Source: Flavobacterium sp. 9AF
Lineage (GTDB): Bacteria > Bacteroidota > Bacteroidia > Flavobacteriales > Flavobacteriaceae
Length of the DNA stretch: 64,000 bases
Direction: 5' to 3'
NCBI RefSeq assembly: GCF_902506265.1
Contig: NZ_LR733556.1
Coordinates: forward strand, 482,714-546,713
The position numbers were made by a program, and so were the translations under genes. The notes under the pieces were generated by a model that had not been told where the DNA came from, did no database searches, and was given only the letters and a program-made list of their open reading frames with translations. Positions 34,129 to 41,486 of the stretch are shown one piece after another (the stretch's first letter is position 1; the number at the start of each line of letters is the position of its first letter).

Positions 34129-34527
34129 TCATTTAATTTTAATTGATCCAGAACACAAATCTCCTTCTTCAACACCTTTCAACCATTTTTTTAAAGTTTC
34201 CGTTCTTTCTTTAGTTAATTTAGTTAACTGAATGCTCCAACACATTGGAAATACACTTCCATAATTGAGCATTTTATCTTTTTTAGGAAAAATTGCGTTC
34301 ATTTCAGCATCACGAAATTTAATCCAATAGTTTTGGGAAATTTTTAGATTGGCAATAAACTCAACATCATGTTTATATTCTTTCATTATTTTTAAATATA
34401 CTTCATTAAGTTCTTTATCCGCCTGCAAATATTTTTGATTTTCTTCCTCATTCATTTCAGATTGTGTTTGTCCAAAACTTATAATTGAAAGTAGGAAGAA
34501 TGCGATTGTTAAGACTATTTTTTTCAT
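34129..34527 (-). CDS. Secreted LprI/DUF1311-domain protein
   Basis: 132 residues. Signal peptide 1-19 (IISFGQ). Mature part has the DUF1311 (lysozyme inhibitor LprI N-terminal) pattern: QADKELNEVYLKIMKEY, LKISQNYWIKFRDAEMNA, and CWSIQLTKLTKERTETLKKW. It contains two Cys that can form a disulfide. Periplasmic; the inhibitor role is inferred from family only. Confidence 0.8.
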   Translation of the reverse strand: MKKIVLTIAFFLLSIISFGQTQSEMNEEENQKYLQADKELNEVYLKIMKEYKHDVEFIANLKISQNYWIKFRDAEMNAIFPKKDKMLNYGSVFPMCWSIQLTKLTKERTETLKKWLKGVEEGDLCSGSIKIK

Positions 34528-34589
34528 TAAAGATTATTAAATAATTAGCTTAGATACTTTTCAAATTTTATTTTTTGATCGATAGTAAT

Positions 34590-34712
34590 ATATGTTCTTT
34601 AGAGTATGTGCACTTCAACTAAAAAGAATCGCTTTAAAAGAGATTTTATAATATGTTTTTTTAATTGTTCTGGAAAAATAGTAATTGTGCAACAGGCACT
34701 CTTGTTAGTAGT
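34590..34712 (-). other. Degenerate attC-like site, last of the array (S9)
   Basis: R'' side CTACTAAC (plus GTTAGTAG, 34704-34711) follows the 34726 gene. An inner stem AGAGTGCCTGTTGCAC versus GTGCACATACTCT (34599-34613) can form, but no GTTR core is seen at the far end. Confidence 0.35.
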
Positions 34713-34725
34713 TCGTATTTTTTAT

Positions 34726-35418
34726 CTATCTTTTTTTACTTTTAGTTTGTTTTCCAGTCTTATTTTTTTCAATAATCCTATTTCTCCAAATTTTCTGTTT
34801 TTCAGAAAACTCTTCTATTGCGTTAGGTTCTAAAAACATAACCTTTTCAGCAAGTTCTTTATTTGAAACTCTTAAAACATTATTATAAGTTGAATGTTTT
34901 GTAAACTTTTCTGGAATTTCAAATTGAATCATATCAATTTTACATTTTAATTGATTTGAATAAAATATTTCGTTGTTAATTAAAAATTTGAATCTAATTT
35001 CAGTTTCAAATGTTCCGTTGTATTTTTCAGTATCTGTTTTTATAATTTTACCACTTTCAATTTTCTCAGAATAATAACTATTACCACACCAAGAATAACT
35101 CCAATATTCTATCGGTTTCCATTCTTCTTTTTTATTTTTAGCTTCTTGAATTAAGTACAAATGCCAATCTTGCTTGCTTAAAAGTAGTGAATCTTTTGTG
35201 TTGTTTTTCAAATAAATAGAAATAATAGTGTCATTTGTGATTTTAGCAATTATTTGAATTTTATTTTTAGAATTTTCACTTACATTAAACTCTGCTTTTA
35301 ATTCTTCAGTTGCAATAAAATCAAAATCACTTTGATTTTTATTATAATCCATAGATTTATTTTGCCCAATAATGATAAAAGAAAAAAAATAAAATAATAT
35401 GCTAATACTATATTTCAT
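34726..35418 (-). CDS. Secreted protein of unknown function, cassette 9
   Basis: 230 residues. Signal peptide 1-18 (IIIGQ). Mature part begins with an Asp-rich linker, then a beta-rich domain (about 40-165: IQIIAKITNDTIISIYLKN, SLLLSKQDWHLYLIQE, FETEIRFKFLINNEIFYSN), and a basic C-terminus (NKTGKQTKSKKR). I do not recognise the family. The 5' cassette end GTTAGGTGTC is 28-37 bases upstream of the start; the 3' end CTACTAAC is imperfectly complementary. Confidence 0.62.
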   Translation of the reverse strand: MKYSISILFYFFSFIIIGQNKSMDYNKNQSDFDFIATEELKAEFNVSENSKNKIQIIAKITNDTIISIYLKNNTKDSLLLSKQDWHLYLIQEAKNKKEEWKPIEYWSYSWCGNSYYSEKIESGKIIKTDTEKYNGTFETEIRFKFLINNEIFYSNQLKCKIDMIQFEIPEKFTKHSTYNNVLRVSNKELAEKVMFLEPNAIEEFSEKQKIWRNRIIEKNKTGKQTKSKKR

Positions 35419-35445
35419 GATATTGTTCTACGTTTCTGTAATATG

Positions 35446-35581
35446 ACACCTAACGTTTCGCAGCTTGGCGAGGTTGCGAGCTTAGGAACCGATTATTTTC
35501 TGTTAAAGATAAAAATTCTTGCGAAACGTAAATGTGAATTTACTACAAAATTCGCAATCTTGTCAAACGCCTGTTAGCTAC
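35446..35581 (-). other. attC-like site S8
   Basis: Minus-strand order: R'' GTAGCTAAC (35573-35581), AGGCG, L'' TTTGACAAGATTGCGAA, central loop, L' TCGCAACCTCGCCAAGC, TGCGAAAC, R' GTTAGGTGT (35446-35454). Outer cores differ between sides beyond GTTAG; the inner stem pairs well. About 90 percent identical to S2 at 40772-40910. Confidence 0.68.
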
Positions 35582-36134
35582 TGGCTTTTTCAATTATTCT
35601 TTTTAACGTTTGAATTATCAAATCATCTTTTATGTTTTCAGTTTTTATTCTCTCAAAATAGTTGAAATAATTTGCAATTTCTGTTATATCCTTTATCGTA
35701 ATTGATTTGCATTTATTTAAGAATTCGATATTGTCAAATAAAGCCAAGAAAATATCATTTCTATATCTATCGCGTTTTTCCCCAATAATTAATAACTTTT
35801 TAAGTAAATGAAATCTTTTCATTACTGTTGAATTAAATTCATTGTTTTCATTTTGCCCGCTTCCTTCTAAAATACTTTCGGTAAAAATCTCTAATTGGTT
35901 AGTTGTCCAATTTTCTAGTTCAGTTTCCAATTCTTTCCAATCTGTTTCCGAAAAATAGAATTCTAATATTCTTATTACATTATCATTTCCTCCACCAACT
36001 GTCCAAACATCACTATCAACGACTTCGTTTTTTAATATGAATGAATATAACTCAAGAATTGCTGAATTTTCACTTTCAGTTTTACAATTTTCTTTATAGT
36101 TCTGTTTAAATAAATCAAAGTCTTTTTTGAGCAT
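35574..36134 (-). CDS. Helical protein of unknown function, cassette 8
   Basis: 186 residues, predicted all-alpha, acidic (EILEGSGQNENNEFN, WKELETELENWTTNQLEIF), resembling no family I recognise; the DVWTVGGGNDNVIRIL block near 40 suggests a conserved surface. Start codon 26 bases from the cassette core GTTAGCTAC (36160-36168). The stop codon TAA (35574-35576) is part of the R'' core GTAGCTAAC, the exact inverse of the 5' core. Confidence 0.62.
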   Translation of the reverse strand: MLKKDFDLFKQNYKENCKTESENSAILELYSFILKNEVVDSDVWTVGGGNDNVIRILEFYFSETDWKELETELENWTTNQLEIFTESILEGSGQNENNEFNSTVMKRFHLLKKLLIIGEKRDRYRNDIFLALFDNIEFLNKCKSITIKDITEIANYFNYFERIKTENIKDDLIIQTLKRIIEKASS

Positions 36135-36159
36135 TTTTTCTACGATTTTTTTGAAGCTT

Positions 36160-36295
36160 GTAGCTAACGGGCCGCGTATTGGCGATGGGCGGGATTTTTA
36201 GCACTGAACTTTAATCGAAGAACAGAAGTTGAACTTTGCACTTCCATTGATACGAAGCCATTCAGCCCGCCTATTACCAATACGATGTTAGCGGT
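36160..36295 (-). other. attC-like site S7
   Basis: R'' ACCGCTAAC (36287-36295), ATC, L'' GTATTGGTAATAGGCGGGC, loop, L' ATCCCGCCCATCGCCAATACGC, GGCCC, R' GTTAGCTAC (36160-36168). 14-pair inner stem with one-base differences; the R'' core matches the 5' end of the MepB cassette, the R' core matches the 186-residue gene cassette. Confidence 0.68.
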
Positions 36296-36329
36296 TCGTT
36301 CTTTTGTTCCGTTACTCAATGTCGTCATA

Positions 36330-37010
36330 TTATTTTTCTAAACTTAGTAAGTTTCTCGCTTTTTCTAAGTCAATTTCTCTGTCAAGCGAAATGTCTAAAA
36401 AATATTTTGACTGCCAAAGTTGTGTTTTCTGTGCTTGTTTATTTGTGGTCAAGTCCCAAGTTGGATAAACTCTAATTCCACGTTTCCCATCTCTAGTTTT
36501 GTCAGATAAAATTTTGTTCTCATGCAAAACTGTTTTTGAAAATATAAAAAGTCCAAGTTTTTCGTTTTGTCGTGTCGCAATTATATAAAATTCAAATTTG
36601 TCCGAAATGTCAAAAGGTTCGGTTATTCCTTTTTCGTTGCGTTTCCAAATAGTTACAAACTGTCCAATTTTTGTCGGTGTAATTTTTGCTTTCCGAAATT
36701 TTATGTTTTGTCCGTTAAGTAAAAAGTTGTGAGCAAAATATTCTTGACTTTCCGCTTCGGGTTCTACGTTTGTTAGTTCAAGTCCACAAATTTTGAAAAC
36801 AGATTTGTCAATAAATTCAAGTTCGGAATGTAAAGTTTTGGAATTTGTCAAATCGTTGTCCGTTATGTTAATTTTAATTTTTTTGTCTGTATTTATTTTC
36901 GCAGTGTGTCGTTTTAGAATGACCGCTAACTTTACGTCGGCTTTATGATGTTGGGGACTAAAGATGCGAGATTTTTCGGTTAAACACAAACTATCCAAAT
37001 ACAAAACCAT
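36330..37010 (-). CDS. MepB-like protein, cassette 7
   Basis: The conserved part has the MepB pattern: VEPEAESQEYFAHNFLLNG, FRKAKITPTKIGQFVTIWKR, EFYIIATRQNEKLGLFIFSK, GKRGIRVYPTW. MepB is named from a staphylococcal multidrug-efflux locus; its biochemical role is not established. The only ATG in frame (37010) lies inside attC-like site S6, so the first 30 or so residues read the hairpin. The natural start is probably non-ATG downstream of the R' core at 36930, for instance TTG at 36851, giving about 173 residues, close to family length. Confidence 0.75.
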   Translation of the reverse strand: MVLYLDSLCLTEKSRIFSPQHHKADVKLAVILKRHTAKINTDKKIKINITDNDLTNSKTLHSELEFIDKSVFKICGLELTNVEPEAESQEYFAHNFLLNGQNIKFRKAKITPTKIGQFVTIWKRNEKGITEPFDISDKFEFYIIATRQNEKLGLFIFSKTVLHENKILSDKTRDGKRGIRVYPTWDLTTNKQAQKTQLWQSKYFLDISLDREIDLEKARNLLSLEK

Positions 37011-37060
37011 CTTTAAATTTAGCCTAAAACCCCAATCGCGCTAAATGTCTGTTAGCGGTT
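36922..37060 (-). other. attC-like site S6
   Basis: R'' ACCGCTAAC (plus GTTAGCGGT 37051-37059), AGACATTTAGCGCGATTGGGG arm, loop, CCCCAACATCATAAAGC arm, CGACGTAAA, R' GTTAGCGGT (36922-36930). Both cores are the same because cassettes 6 and 7 share the GTTAGCGGT end. The stem is weaker than in the other sites. Confidence 0.55.
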
Positions 37061-37081
37061 CGTTGTTTTTGTGTACAATTT

Positions 37082-37585
37082 TTATTTTAGTTTCAATGTC
37101 ATTTGGTCTTCAGTAAAATATTTTCCTTTCCATTTTATTGCGTTGCTTTCGGAGCCAAATGTTACAAAGCCAAATTTTTCATAGAGCGTTTTTGCATTGT
37201 CGTTATTGGATATAACTGTCAAGTTGATTTGCTCAATGTCTGTGATGTGCTTTACCCTTTCTAGTAATGCTTGAATTAGTTTTTTTGCAATTCCTTGTCC
37301 CCGAAAGTGTTTAGAAACATACATTCTAAATAGAACACCCTTATGTCTTAATTTTTCTCGGTCGCCACCGTCACGAGCAAAACTTACTATGCCTGCTAAT
37401 TGATTGTCTGAATAAGCTCCAAGGGTAAAACTATCAACTTTGTCTTTGGTCGGAAAAGGTGCATTTAAGTCATCATTAGGTGTTATTCTAAAATTCTCTT
37501 CGTCATTAACAAGTCCAAAAGTTAAAAACGTTTTATATTGTTTGATTTGGTCAGACTTGATTTCGATAATTTCTATATCATTCAT
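37082..37585 (-). CDS. GNAT family N-acetyltransferase, cassette 6
   Basis: 167 residues. GNAT fold: beta strands with FTLGAYSDNQLAGIVSFAR, motif A VLFRMYVSKHFRGQGIAKKLI (acetyl-CoA loop RGQGIA near 108-113), motif B INLTVISNNDNAKTLYEKFGFVTFG. Acceptor unknown; GNAT genes are among the commonest integron cassette genes. The gene lies between cassette ends GTTAGCGGTCAT (5', 37629) and CGAACCGCTAAC (3', 37062), nine bases inverted. Confidence 0.9.
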   Translation of the reverse strand: MNDIEIIEIKSDQIKQYKTFLTFGLVNDEENFRITPNDDLNAPFPTKDKVDSFTLGAYSDNQLAGIVSFARDGGDREKLRHKGVLFRMYVSKHFRGQGIAKKLIQALLERVKHITDIEQINLTVISNNDNAKTLYEKFGFVTFGSESNAIKWKGKYFTEDQMTLKLK

Positions 37586-37619
37586 TTTGTTTGTTATTTG
37601 TTGAGTGTCGTTTTACAAT

Positions 37620-37753
37620 GACCGCTAACGTTAAGCCAGCTAAAAGAAGTGCCTTCGTTCAGTGGCTTTTCAAATATAAAATAATTTTTATAAAATTAAC
37701 CAATGTCAATAGAAAAGCACCAAGGCATTTCTTTTAGCTGGCAGTTGTGTGCA
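37620..37753 (-). other. attC-like site S5 inside 508-bp cassette copy A
   Basis: R'' GCACACAAC (37745-37753), TGCCAGCTAAAAGAAATGCC arm, 60-base loop, GGCACTTCTTTTAGCTGGC arm, TTAAC, R' GTTAGCGGT (37621-37629). The stem GCCAGCTAAAAGAArTGCCTT has 20 of 21 pairs; the most perfect of the set. Confidence 0.65.
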
Positions 37754-38133
37754 GTTACTGTTTCTGGCTTGGTTGCTGAAATCAGTAACGTAGTTGGCTC
37801 GATTCCTCCTTTAAAATATTTTTTAGCATTCTCTACTTCAATGAACCTTGTTTTATGGTGCTTAGCTTTGCTAGGCGATCGTCAATAAAAGGTAGCCGAT
37901 GAAGGTTTAGTGCAATACTTCTTAAGTCAGAAATTTGACTTTGTCATTTCTTTCTTATAACTTAGCCAAGTCTTTTACGTTGTCAAACGTATTGAAAGTA
38001 AACTTTCTACGGTTTTTATCGAACGACTTGAGCCAAGAAAATACTACTCTTTTCTGAACTATTTTTCCACTAAAATTCATCGGATTCATTGCGCAAAAAT
38101 ACTTCCGGAATCAACAGCCAATTGCATACCAAC
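37626..38133 (-). repeat. 508-bp cassette without a long ORF, copy A (cassette 5)
   Basis: Identical throughout to 41359-41866. Boundaries coincide with the TAAC cores of neighbouring sites. It carries a minus-strand -7-like box TATTTTTG (38094-38101) directed into the array, a 44-codon minus-strand ORF (37955-38089), and its own attC-like hairpin. A 61-codon plus-strand ORF (37703-37888) and an open antisense frame overlap; I do not consider either established. Confidence 0.85.
37955..38089 (-). CDS. Possible 44-residue protein in duplicated cassette, copy A
   Basis: ATG at 38089 (a second in-frame ATG at 38080), TAA at 37955. Product is basic (MNPMNFSGKIVQKRVVFSWL start; FDNVKDLAKL end). 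The promoter-like TATTTTTG ends four bases before the ATG, so transcripts would be leaderless or begin at the second ATG. Identical in both copies, so there is no substitution evidence for coding. Alternative: noncoding promoter cassette. Confidence 0.3.
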   Translation of the reverse strand: MNPMNFSGKIVQKRVVFSWLKSFDKNRRKFTFNTFDNVKDLAKL

Positions 38134-38263
38134 GTTTTGCAGCTTGGCGAAGTGGCGGACTTTGAAGCACTTACTTTCAATTTAGCACTAAACTTCATTT
38201 GAAAACCAAATGTTCAATTTAGCACTCAACCCGCCATTTTGCCAAACTGCTGTTAGTGGCTGG
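38124..38263 (-). other. attC-like site S4
   Basis: R'' GCCACTAAC (38252-38260), AGCAGTTTGGCAAAATGGCGGG arm, loop with TTTAGCACT motifs, CCGCCACTTCGCCAAGCTGC arm, AAAAC, R' GTTGGTATGC (38124-38133). Good inner stem with the TTGGC-AA-TGGCGG core; R' belongs to the 508-bp cassette. Confidence 0.68.
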
Positions 38264-38280
38264 CATTCTTGTCTAACTGA

Positions 38281-39957
38281 TTACTCTTTCCATATTGGGA
38301 TTTTAATAAAACTGTCATTGTGCCATTTAATTTGCAATGGTTCTCCAGCATCTTTTATTGTTTCGTCAGATACAGGTTTTCCTGAACCATAATTGATTAT
38401 TTCAAAAGGATGCTTGTTGATGTTGAGCAAGATAACAAGTCTGCTTCCTTTGTTAATCTTCTTACTTACAAAACGAGTATTGTTAAAGGAAATATTTTCT
38501 CTTTTGTTAGGTTTTAAAAGTTGTCGTTTAGTATTGTCTTTTGCAAAACTTGCTCTACCTACATATCTTGTAAGAAAAAAATATTTACCATCTGCCATTA
38601 GTTCATAAAGAGCTAATGAAACATCCAAATCTTTTTTATTGATTGTTGTCCAAAGATTACCAGAAAATGAGCCATTGATATTGAAATCTTTTTGAAAAGG
38701 TTCTGTCGTAAAAACCAACCCATTGCTTGCATCAAGTGTGTCAAAAATAATTTCAGGTGTGTAATATGTGTTTTCGACTTCCCTGTTTTTAAAGTCTATT
38801 GTTTGTTTTTGAAATTCTTTTTTCTTTGGTTTAGATGATTTTAGACTTGCTTTATCGAGATAGAAAGTCAAAGTATCGTTGTTGATTTTTTCAAGTGTTG
38901 AGCTATGTTTCCATTCGTTTGTTCCCATTACTTGATAATTAAATTTATTTTTCAGCAATTCAGGCTTCGGCTTACCTTTTAGTATATAGTCAAGCCAATC
39001 GTAAGCCAAAGTCATCATACTAATATTAGCTATACTGTCAATTTCATAACCCATTAATTTTTTAGCAGGCTTGCGTTGCCCGCCCCAATGGTCATAAGGA
39101 CCTATTACAAAATAATGATTTGCGTTTTTATTATACTTAGTATGTAGTTTGAAATATTGAATGGCACCAATTTGAGAACCATCATAATAGCCTGTGGTTG
39201 ATAAAACTGGGATATTAATTTTAGTATATTCGACAGGTGTTGGAACCATTGATTGCCAATAACTATCATAAGCAGGATGAGCAAGCCATTTTTGAAATAT
39301 AGGGTTCGGTTGCCCACCCAGACTGTCTAAACTTCGAAAGGAATTTCCATTTTCAAACCACTCAAATACTAATTCTCTTTTATAAGGTTTGTTTTTGTAA
39401 ATATTGTCATTTGCCCAAGGTAAAATACCTCCAAAAGGCACATTATTTTCCATTGGTGCATCATATCCAGGCATAACAGCCACTTGCGGAACAATAGTTT
39501 TTAATGCTGGATGGACGTTTTTAGCAGTTGCCCATTGAGAGAAACCTGTATAACTACCGCCAAACATTCCAATACTTCCATTACACCAACTTTGTTTACT
39601 TATCCATTCAATAATATCATAAATATCAGTCCCTTCGTGTTCATAGGGTGCATAGTGTTTTAAATCTGTCCTTATTCCTCTTGCATAAGCCACAATTCCA
39701 ACATAATCCTTGTCGGCAGACCTTTTGCCAAATATCGCATCGCCTGAACCTTGATTATATGTAGTATAAAATAGGATTGCTGGTAATGGGTTTTTGTTTG
39801 CCTTTTTACGAACAATTATTGCAGAAATATTAATTCCACTTTTTGTTGGAATTAATACACTGTCTTGAATTGTATAGATACTGTCGTTTGATGTTGCTTG
39901 TTGAGCAAATACTGTTGTGTAAATTGTCAGAATAAAAACTGTCAGTAAAAATCTCAT
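38281..39957 (-). CDS. CocE/NonD (X-Pro dipeptidyl-peptidase S15-like) hydrolase, cassette 4
   Basis: 558 residues. Signal peptide 1-19 (TTVFAQ). An alpha/beta-hydrolase with nucleophile elbow GGSYTG (Ser135), PQVAVMPGYD, later acid/base residues in GYYDGSQIGA and GPYDHWGGQ, and a C-terminal jelly-roll domain (about 370-558, FTTEPFQKDFNINGSFSGNLW), the standard S15/CocE layout. Members cleave esters or N-terminal dipeptides, for example glutaryl-7-ACA and cocaine esterases. Largest single-gene cassette; ends GTTAGTGGCAAGC and GCCAGCCACTAAC. Confidence 0.9.
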   Translation of the reverse strand: MRFLLTVFILTIYTTVFAQQATSNDSIYTIQDSVLIPTKSGINISAIIVRKKANKNPLPAILFYTTYNQGSGDAIFGKRSADKDYVGIVAYARGIRTDLKHYAPYEHEGTDIYDIIEWISKQSWCNGSIGMFGGSYTGFSQWATAKNVHPALKTIVPQVAVMPGYDAPMENNVPFGGILPWANDNIYKNKPYKRELVFEWFENGNSFRSLDSLGGQPNPIFQKWLAHPAYDSYWQSMVPTPVEYTKINIPVLSTTGYYDGSQIGAIQYFKLHTKYNKNANHYFVIGPYDHWGGQRKPAKKLMGYEIDSIANISMMTLAYDWLDYILKGKPKPELLKNKFNYQVMGTNEWKHSSTLEKINNDTLTFYLDKASLKSSKPKKKEFQKQTIDFKNREVENTYYTPEIIFDTLDASNGLVFTTEPFQKDFNINGSFSGNLWTTINKKDLDVSLALYELMADGKYFFLTRYVGRASFAKDNTKRQLLKPNKRENISFNNTRFVSKKINKGSRLVILLNINKHPFEIINYGSGKPVSDETIKDAGEPLQIKWHNDSFIKIPIWKE

Positions 39958-40001
39958 AATTTATTATTGTTTGTCATTTGTTGTGTCGGTTCGGTACGCT
40001 T

Positions 40002-40139
40002 GCCACTAACGTTTTGCAGCTACCCGAAGGGCGGGACTTTTACTACAAAACTTGATTTGAAATTCCAATGTATGATTAACTACAGAACTGTCCTTGGAAC
40101 ACGAAACCCCGCCTTTTGGGTAGGTGCTGTTATGTGCAG
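40002..40139 (-). other. attC-like site S3
   Basis: R'' TGCACATAAC (40129-40138), AGCACCTACCCAAAAGGCGGGG arm, loop, CCCGCCCTTCGGGTAGCTGC arm, AAAAC, R' GTTAGTGGC (40002-40010). 17 of 20 inner positions pair. Confidence 0.68.
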
Positions 40140-40145
40140 TAAACT

Positions 40146-40751
40146 TTACCATATTTTCCACCAAGGTTTTATTTGTCCGTCACTTTTCATTCCTTCTTGG
40201 TTCTTTGATTCGTTTTTAGCTACTAAATTGAATTCAGGTGGATTCGTTTTTGTTCCTTCGATATAATGGTAAATCGCAATTCCAAATCCTTCTTCGGGAG
40301 TAATGTTACCACTTTGTTGTATTATAAATGCTGTCGCAATTGCTGAAGATTGTGCCATTTGTTCGTAATTCAATTCCCTTTTTTTCATTATGTCTAAGGC
40401 AGGTCCTTGCACTTTACTAATTACGTTTACAAAATTACTTTCTGCATGTTTTTGATTTCCGTTAGACATTTTATTATTGTCAATTTGGATTCCAAAATTA
40501 TTCAGTACTGCATGAGTAATATTTACCAATTGTGGTCCTTTCATGTTTGCTTCTTCAGAAAGCATTACAGTTCCAGGTTTTGCATCATTTATCTTAAAGT
40601 CAAATGACCTAAATAAAAAGCTTCCAGCTAGTCTTGCAGTACTGGAAATTGCTTCGGTTGTATCTATTTCCCTTGACCCCTTTCCGATAACATTAACTAC
40701 CATTTCTACAATGTCGTTAACTGCGTCATTTTGATTCTTTGATATTTCCAT
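40146..40751 (-). CDS. Protein of unknown function, cassette 3
   Basis: 201 residues, mostly helical with no signal peptide (VNDIVEMVVNVIGKGSREIDTTEAISSTARLAGSFLF in pieces, EQMAQSSAIATAFIIQQSG). Ends in KPWWKIW. No domain recognised. Cassette ends GTTATGTGCA (5', 40771-40780) and TGCACATAAC (3', 40129-40138) are ten-base perfect inverses; the stop codon is six bases from the R'' core. Confidence 0.62.
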   Translation of the reverse strand: MEISKNQNDAVNDIVEMVVNVIGKGSREIDTTEAISSTARLAGSFLFRSFDFKINDAKPGTVMLSEEANMKGPQLVNITHAVLNNFGIQIDNNKMSNGNQKHAESNFVNVISKVQGPALDIMKKRELNYEQMAQSSAIATAFIIQQSGNITPEEGFGIAIYHYIEGTKTNPPEFNLVAKNESKNQEGMKSDGQIKPWWKIW

Positions 40752-40771
40752 TTTCTTGTTTCGTTTTTATT

Positions 40772-40910
40772 GCACATAACGTTCCAGCGCTTGGCGAGGT
40801 TGCGAGCTTCGGAACCGATTATTTTCTGTTAAAGATAAAATTTCTTGCGAGAAATAAACGTGAATTTACTACAAAATTCGCAATCTTGCCAAACGCCTGT
40901 TATAAGTAGG
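40772..40910 (-). other. attC-like site S2
   Basis: R'' CTACTTATAAC (40899-40909), AGGCGTTTGGCAAGATTGCGA arm, loop, TCGCAACCTCGCCAAGCGC arm, TGGAAC, R' GTTATGTGC (40772-40780). Arms pair at 16 of 19; the bulge before R' is four bases longer than before R'', as in bona fide attC sites where one arm has extra bases. Confidence 0.7.
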
Positions 40911-40927
40911 CCAAATATTGATTAATT

Positions 40928-41329
40928 TCAATTTTCAATATCATTTTCGGTTATCCCTTTCAAGATATCCATATTTTGGTTGTCTTCAATTTTGAATGAA
41001 GCAAATATATTTGTTGTTCCCTTTTGGACTTTTATACTTCCACAATTTTTGCATTGATATATTGTGCTTTCATATTTCAACTTGTATCGGCTAATTATGT
41101 CTTGAATTACAATTGAGTTTGAGAGGTTTTTATACACTTCAGAACCAAAATATTTTTCAGTCCATTTATCACGGCTGTCATTTTTCACAGCATTAATAAA
41201 CGATTCAATATCTTCAGCGTAATTTTCAGACTTTTCGTAATCTTGGTCTCTAACAAAATAAGCCTTATTGTCTAAATTATTACTTTGGTCGACAATAGTA
41301 TTTCCGCATATGCATCCTAATTTACTCAT
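40928..41329 (-). CDS. Zinc-ribbon protein of unknown function, cassette 2
   Basis: 133 residues. Two split knuckles, GCICG (Cys6, Cys8) and YQCKNCGSI (near 92-97), predict one zinc-ribbon closing over a helical insert (RDQDYEKSENYAEDIESFINAVKN in pieces). Such single-copy zinc-ribbon proteins without known function are common in mobile cassettes. Cassette ends GTTATAAGTAAGCC (5') and GGCCTACTTATAAC (3') match at 13 of 14 inverted positions. Confidence 0.7.
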   Translation of the reverse strand: MSKLGCICGNTIVDQSNNLDNKAYFVRDQDYEKSENYAEDIESFINAVKNDSRDKWTEKYFGSEVYKNLSNSIVIQDIISRYKLKYESTIYQCKNCGSIKVQKGTTNIFASFKIEDNQNMDILKGITENDIEN

Positions 41330-41352
41330 TTTTTTACGGTTTTTAAATGGCT

Positions 41353-41486
41353 TACTTATAACGTTAAGCCAGCTAAAAGAAGTGCCTTCGTTCAGTGGCT
41401 TTTCAAATATAAAATAATTTTTATAAAATTAACCAATGTCAATAGAAAAGCACCAAGGCATTTCTTTTAGCTGGCAGTTGTGTGCA
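41353..41486 (-). other. attC-like site S1 inside 508-bp cassette copy B
   Basis: Same stem as S5 (41368-41388 with 41455-41475). R' here is GTTATAAGTAAG (41351-41362), belonging to the zinc-ribbon cassette, whereas the identical cassette at copy A is followed by R' GTTAGCGGT. The change of R' with the following cassette is the pattern predicted for site-specific insertion at G|TT. Confidence 0.68.

Noticed and set aside
37703..37888. 61-codon plus-strand ORF in the 508-bp cassette (also at 41436-41621)
   Set aside because: It starts within the attC-like stem, runs against array orientation, and the opposite strand is open over the same stretch. Two identical copies give no evidence for coding.
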